DNA from: Hirundichthys speculiger
Lineage: Eukaryota > Chordata > Actinopteri > Beloniformes > Exocoetidae
Length of the DNA stretch: 64,000 nucleotides
Direction: 5' to 3'
NCBI GenBank assembly: GCA_018398805.1
Contig: JAGFBZ010000680.1
Location: 122,085 to 186,084, forward strand
The translations under genes were made by a program, and so were the position numbers. Below are positions 63,306 through 64,000 of the stretch, piece by piece. The notes under the pieces are model-generated. The model saw only the letters and a list, made by a program, of their open reading frames with translations. It did not search any database and was not told the DNA's origin. Each line of letters starts with the position of its first letter. Position 1 is the stretch's first letter.

Positions 63306-64000
63306 GTTTTGAACAGTTTTGTTATTTGTAGCGTGTTAATCCAGAGAAGGGCTCCGGTCTGCAGAGACGTGACGCGTCTGCAGATCTGAAACGTTTCCCA
63401 TCAGCTCCAGATAATTGGAGGCAGCAGACCAGACGTGCGGTCGGCTCAGCTGAATGACTAAATGCAGCGGCGAACTGCCATCTGTTGTTTTCGCGTCACG
63501 CTGCGCTGGACGGCTGAGAAGCTCCTGGGGGATTGTGGGTATTTTCTGCTTGAACATGCGGGTATTCCTGATAAGTCATGGCGCAGCTTACAGATGGTCC
63601 TGGAGGTGCAGCACCATCAGCAGCCTGGCTGGTGGTGGATCTCCTGTTGTGTACAAATTCCTCAAACGTGCTCAAACCAGATCCTCAGGTGCTCCCTGGT
63701 CGCACCGTCTCACCGTGGATACAAGCTACAGATGTTGCCATGGTTACGTTTCTGCCAAACTCCCTCTCGTTGCGTCCGTGGCCCGTAGTCGGGGTCCCGG
63801 GCCGCTGCATCCTCTCGCAGGTTCCTAATTACCATCAGACGCTGCAGCATCCTTCCAGTCAGCGTCATCAGGACTCTTCTGTAATCATCCAGCTTGTGTA
63901 GTAGTTTGTGTTGGTGCTGATGTGCCTGAGGCCCTTTCTCCAGATAAAGAAGCAGCGCTGTTACTATGGCAGCTGCATGTTTTCACCCACTCACCTCTGG
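63306..64000. other. No gene recognised
   Basis: Intron of immp2l by position. Open frames of 107-124 codons overlap each other in different frames and have no recognisable domain. Confidence 0.4.

Overview
The window looks like a teleost fish chromosome. Coding sequence is split by GT-AG introns. Three vertebrate genes are recognisable by protein similarity: a membrane-type hyaluronidase, znf277 and immp2l. The spacer is full of DNA transposons of kinds common in fish (many hAT copies with 8-bp target duplications, Tc1 debris, MITEs), a fish-type LINE, and very large minisatellites. There is no bacterial operon structure. I found no rRNA, tRNA or CRISPR array.

Layout. 1-9.1 kb: mobile-element fragments, a possible GC-box promoter near 1.0 kb, a 1.5-kb minisatellite and a 1.1-kb (CATC)n block. 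9.17-12.5 kb (+): a complete three-exon hyaluronidase with a GPI-type tail; its first intron holds a MITE nested in another MITE. 12.5-20 kb: transposons and a LINE cut by a hAT element. 32.56-20.19 kb (-): znf277 in 12 exons, coding for 442 aa once a single extra base in exon 8 is discounted; its introns hold at least six transposon insertions and a minisatellite. 36.36-34.55 kb (-): an intronless coiled-coil gene I do not recognise, with a CRE-TATA promoter and a poly(A) signal, but two frame breaks. 42.5-42.95 kb: a CpG-rich stretch that may be the immp2l promoter. 44.5-48.5 kb: Tc1 remnants split by a 3.3-kb 18-bp minisatellite. 50.1-53.8 kb: a 20-bp minisatellite split by a hAT insertion. 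54.6 kb to the window end (+): the first two coding exons of immp2l; the intron between them carries a 12-bp minisatellite, a 0.7-kb polypyrimidine tract and about 1 kb of interstitial telomere-like repeat.

The most unusual signal is at 33,542-39,167. Two direct copies of one hAT element, about 4.8 kb apart, have different inner flanks but an identical 8-bp sequence (CTGTAAAG) abutting their two outer ends. This is the footprint expected if the pair moved together as a composite element carrying the coiled-coil gene. Other notable points are minisatellites that end in inverted (fold-back) units, and single-step indels in otherwise intact genes, which may be assembly errors.

The genes do not form a pathway: the hyaluronidase degrades extracellular hyaluronan, ZNF277 is a nuclear zinc-finger protein, and IMMP2L is a mitochondrial inner-membrane signal peptidase. 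Most of the very long open frames at 45-48 kb, 50-52 kb, 26.7-27.5 kb and 55-56 kb are products of repeat periodicity, not genes.
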